From positions 1 through 6,868 of the forward strand of contig JAVBOV010000060.1 in assembly GCA_031550205.1 (NCBI GenBank): DNA of 6,868 nucleotides, written 5' to 3'. The position numbers were made by a program, and so were the translations under genes. Origin of the DNA: JAVBOV01 sp031550205 (lineage in GTDB: Bacteria; Pseudomonadota; Alphaproteobacteria; RF32; CAG-239). How positions within the stretch are numbered: the first letter of the stretch is position 1; each line of letters opens with the position of its first letter. This document shows, in pieces, positions 5,761 through 6,868 of this stretch. The notes under the pieces were generated by a model, which worked only from the letters and a program-made list of their open reading frames with translations, did no database searches and was not told where the DNA came from.

Positions 5761-5956
5761 AATAATAGTGTATTTAATTAATAATATAAATTTTTGGACA
5801 AAATAGCATGAAGTTGGGAGAGAGTCAACAGCAGAGTCGGTTGGGGAATCGCGGAGTTTTGGGTTTAAAGGCTGTTGATAACTTGGAAAATATAGCATTT
5901 TTGATACTTTTTTTTAAAAAAATGTTGAATCCTGTGCATATTTCAATGAATTTTGT
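5761..5956. promoter_or_regulatory. AT-rich divergent region with clustered GANTC sites
   Basis: Between the leftward Panacea-like gene and the HU promoter lie four GANTC sites (5822-5826, 5834-5838, 5846-5850, 5927-5931), a DnaA-box-like TGTTGATAA (5873-5881, one mismatch to TGTGGATAA) and a T8A7 tract (5908-5922) likely to bend DNA. A 50-codon frame on the plus strand (5808-5960) has no good SD and no recognisable product, so I do not call it a gene. Confidence 0.4.
5772..5801 (-). promoter_or_regulatory. Candidate promoter of the Panacea-like gene
   Basis: On the minus strand TTGTCC (5801-5796) and TTAAAT (5777-5772) are separated by 18 bases, four of six matches to each consensus hexamer. 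The -10 is identical to that of the HU promoter. In this AT-rich stretch other TATATT-like hexamers compete, so the call is weak. Confidence 0.3.
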
Positions 5957-5985
5957 TTGACACACCAAGAAATCTGCGATTAAAT
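5957..5985 (+). promoter_or_regulatory. Promoter of the HU gene
   Basis: TTGACA (5957-5962), a perfect -35, is followed after exactly 17 bases by TTAAAT (5980-5985) as the -10. Transcription should start near 5992, giving a leader of about 87 bases. An imperfect hairpin in the leader (GCAACCG at about 6034, CGGCTGC at about 6050) lies just before the SD. The T8A7 tract about 35 bases upstream of the -35 could act as an UP-like or bent element. Confidence 0.75.
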
Positions 5986-6062
5986 TTGTTCATGGGTGCA
6001 CGGAAGTGTTATCCATGTTGGTTTATAACTTATGCAACCGCCTTAAAAACGGCTGCGCATTT

Positions 6063-6070
6063 AGAGGGAG
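6063..6070 (+). promoter_or_regulatory. Ribosome binding site that fixes the HU start
   Basis: AGAGGGAG lies eight bases before GTG at 6079-6081. It shows that translation starts at this GTG and not at the in-frame TTG at 5953, which would put the promoter and leader inside the protein. Confidence 0.75.
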
Positions 6071-6078
6071 TCCTCACA

Positions 6079-6354
6079 GTGAATAAAAACGAACTTATTT
6101 CTAGCATTGCTAGCGAAACCGGTCTTACAAAAACTGATTCAGCTAAAGCTGTTGACGCATTTGTAGCCTCTGTAACTAAAGCTCTTAAAAAAGGCGGCGA
6201 TGTTCGCTTGGTTGGCTTTGGTACTTTTGCCGTAGCTAAACGCGCTGCTACTACCGGCCGCAATCCGCGCACCGGCGCTGCAATTAAAATTGCTGCCCGC
6301 AAAGTAGCTAAGTTTAAAGCAGGAAAAGCTCTGCAAGTTGCTGTAAATAAATAA
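6079..6354 (+). CDS. hup: DNA-binding protein HU
   Basis: A 91-residue histone-like HU subunit, the usual family length. It forms dimers that bind and bend DNA without strong sequence preference and helps organise the nucleoid. The sequence starts MNKNELISSIA (with GTG as start), has the helical dimerisation part at about 3-38, the core GDVRLVGFGTFAV (40-52), and the DNA-binding arm with the invariant R61-N-P-R-T-G66 motif, whose Pro63 intercalates into the minor groove. The end returns to a basic helix (KFKAGKALQVAVNK). A frame extended upstream to 5953 would add 42 residues that no HU has and that overlap the promoter. Codon choice (mostly GCT/GCA for Ala, CGC for Arg, AAA for Lys) looks tuned for high expression. 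It is a single-gene unit with its own promoter and terminators; no lon gene is visible beside it. Confidence 0.97.
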   Translation: MNKNELISSIASETGLTKTDSAKAVDAFVASVTKALKKGGDVRLVGFGTFAVAKRAATTGRNPRTGAAIKIAARKVAKFKAGKALQVAVNK

Positions 6355-6358
6355 GTTT

Positions 6359-6388
6359 AACGGGGGCATTGCTGTCTCCGTTTTGTTT
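6359..6388 (+). terminator. First terminator after HU
   Basis: AACGGGGGC (6359-6367) pairs with GTCTCCGTT (6374-6382) in a 9-bp stem including two G-U pairs, with a short loop, and TTTTGTTT runs on from 6381. It begins four bases after the HU stop codon and is probably its own terminator. Confidence 0.7.
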
Positions 6389-6410
6389 ATGAATTTGCAA
6401 ATTCAAGAGC

Positions 6411-6446
6411 AAAAGGCTTCTGGTTATCAGAAGCCTTTTTTCTTTT
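6411..6446 (+). terminator. Second, strong terminator after HU
   Basis: AAAAGGCTTCTG (6411-6422) and CAGAAGCCTTTT (6428-6439) form a perfect 12-bp stem with a GTTAT loop, followed by T6, C and T4. It backs up the first terminator and isolates the next rightward gene. A perfect 14-base palindrome, GAATTTGCAAATTC (6391-6404), lies between the two; I assign it no function. Confidence 0.9.
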
Positions 6447-6515
6447 ATTGATTTTTTAATCTCTTTGTTTTACATTCAGCAGTTGTATACATCAAACCTT
6501 TATAAGGAAATAAAA

Positions 6516-6868
6516 ATGAGCAATATTGTTTTTTTAATTAGTTATTTAGTTGTTATGACTTTGACATATTTCTGGCGTGTGGCCGTGTTCGGCGCCGTTG
6601 AGGATCCGACTGTGGCAATGTCTATGAGTGATGCCGAGAGCATTGTGGTTTGGCTGATGCTTATCAGCTATGCGATTATGGTGCTGATTGCCTATAAGCG
6701 CGGCAAGAGCATTGGCAAGGGATATTTGGCCGCTTTTCCGCTTGTGGGATGCGTTTTTGATTTGGTAATTCCGTTTGTGCCGTTTGTGCCGACTGTAATG
6801 AACATTATCACCATTATTCTGGGCATGCCGAATCTGCAGGCAAGAACCGCTCCGAAGGCCAATTTCAG
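6516..6868 (+). CDS. Small integral membrane protein, C-terminus off the window
   Basis: An open frame from ATG at 6516 runs 117 codons to the right edge without a stop. AAGGA at 6504-6508 lies seven bases before the ATG, so the start is well supported. The protein has hydrophobic segments at about 4-20, 43-60 and 70-104 (the last probably two helices around the Pro-rich IPFVPFVPT), separated by a short acidic loop (AVEDPTVAMSMSDAES) and a basic Gly/Lys loop (KRGKSIGKG). This gives a three- or four-span inner-membrane protein with the basic loop inside. I recognise no family and propose no function. Two terminators separate it from HU, so it has its own promoter, presumably within 6447-6500; a TATACA lies at 6486-6491 but no well-spaced -35 is clear. 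Confidence 0.8.
   Translation, partial: MSNIVFLISYLVVMTLTYFWRVAVFGAVEDPTVAMSMSDAESIVVWLMLISYAIMVLIAYKRGKSIGKGYLAAFPLVGCVFDLVIPFVPFVPTVMNIITIILGMPNLQARTAPKANF

Noticed and set aside
5808..5960. Rightward 50-codon frame before HU
   Set aside because: There is only a poor GGA as SD, no recognisable product, and it ends inside the HU -35 element.
5761..6020. Chromosome origin upstream of HU
   Set aside because: Only one near-match DnaA box (TGTTGATAA) is present; TGTGCATAT at 5933 and TTATCCATG at 6009 have two mismatches each, and no origin-linked genes are visible.
5953..6078. Upstream extension of HU from TTG at 5953
   Set aside because: It overlaps the TTGACA/TTAAAT promoter and leader, adds 42 residues no HU has, and the GTG at 6079 has a good SD and the standard HU N-terminus.
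6030..6369. Leftward frames opposite HU
   Set aside because: They are antisense shadows of the strongly conserved HU gene and of its terminator.

Overview
The window looks like an AT-rich bacterial chromosome segment, most likely from an alphaproteobacterium. The best taxonomic clue is a 91-residue HU protein with an alphaproteobacterial-looking sequence. GANTC sites, the target of the alphaproteobacterial methylase CcrM, are also clustered just upstream of it. The assignment is by eye and the genus cannot be named. Genes use ordinary bacterial signals (SD sequences, TTGACA-type promoters, hairpin terminators) and the standard bacterial code.

Layout. 1-168 (-): start of a secreted protein running off the left edge. 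169-426: no gene; a G/C-rich hairpin repeat, a T14 run and a strong terminator. 427-2987 (-): a two-gene operon with a 4-base overlap, encoding a large tail-anchored kinase-like protein whose catalytic residues are replaced and a small multi-spanning membrane protein. 3100-4209 (+): divergently, a PAS protein with a degenerate GGDEF domain. 4210-4917: about 700 bases without a credible gene, holding a 26-bp hairpin, a 160-bp palindrome, a second imperfect palindrome, a 138-bp TGTCAT...ATGACA dispersed-type repeat and a terminator. 4918-5697 (-): a protein with two copies of a Panacea/SocA-like module and an in-frame stop just upstream of its start. 5761-5956: AT-rich region with four GANTC sites and a DnaA-box-like sequence. 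5957-6446 (+): promoter, HU gene and two tandem terminators. 6516-6868 (+): start of a small integral membrane protein running off the right edge.

How the genes may work together. The most coherent unit is 427-4209: a pseudokinase anchored by its C-terminus, a translationally coupled membrane partner, and a divergent cytoplasmic PAS/GGDEF-like protein that has also lost its catalytic signature. Two signalling folds with dead active sites side by side suggest binding or scaffolding rather than catalysis; this is inference from adjacency and motif loss. The remaining genes look independent of this unit, each with its own terminators.
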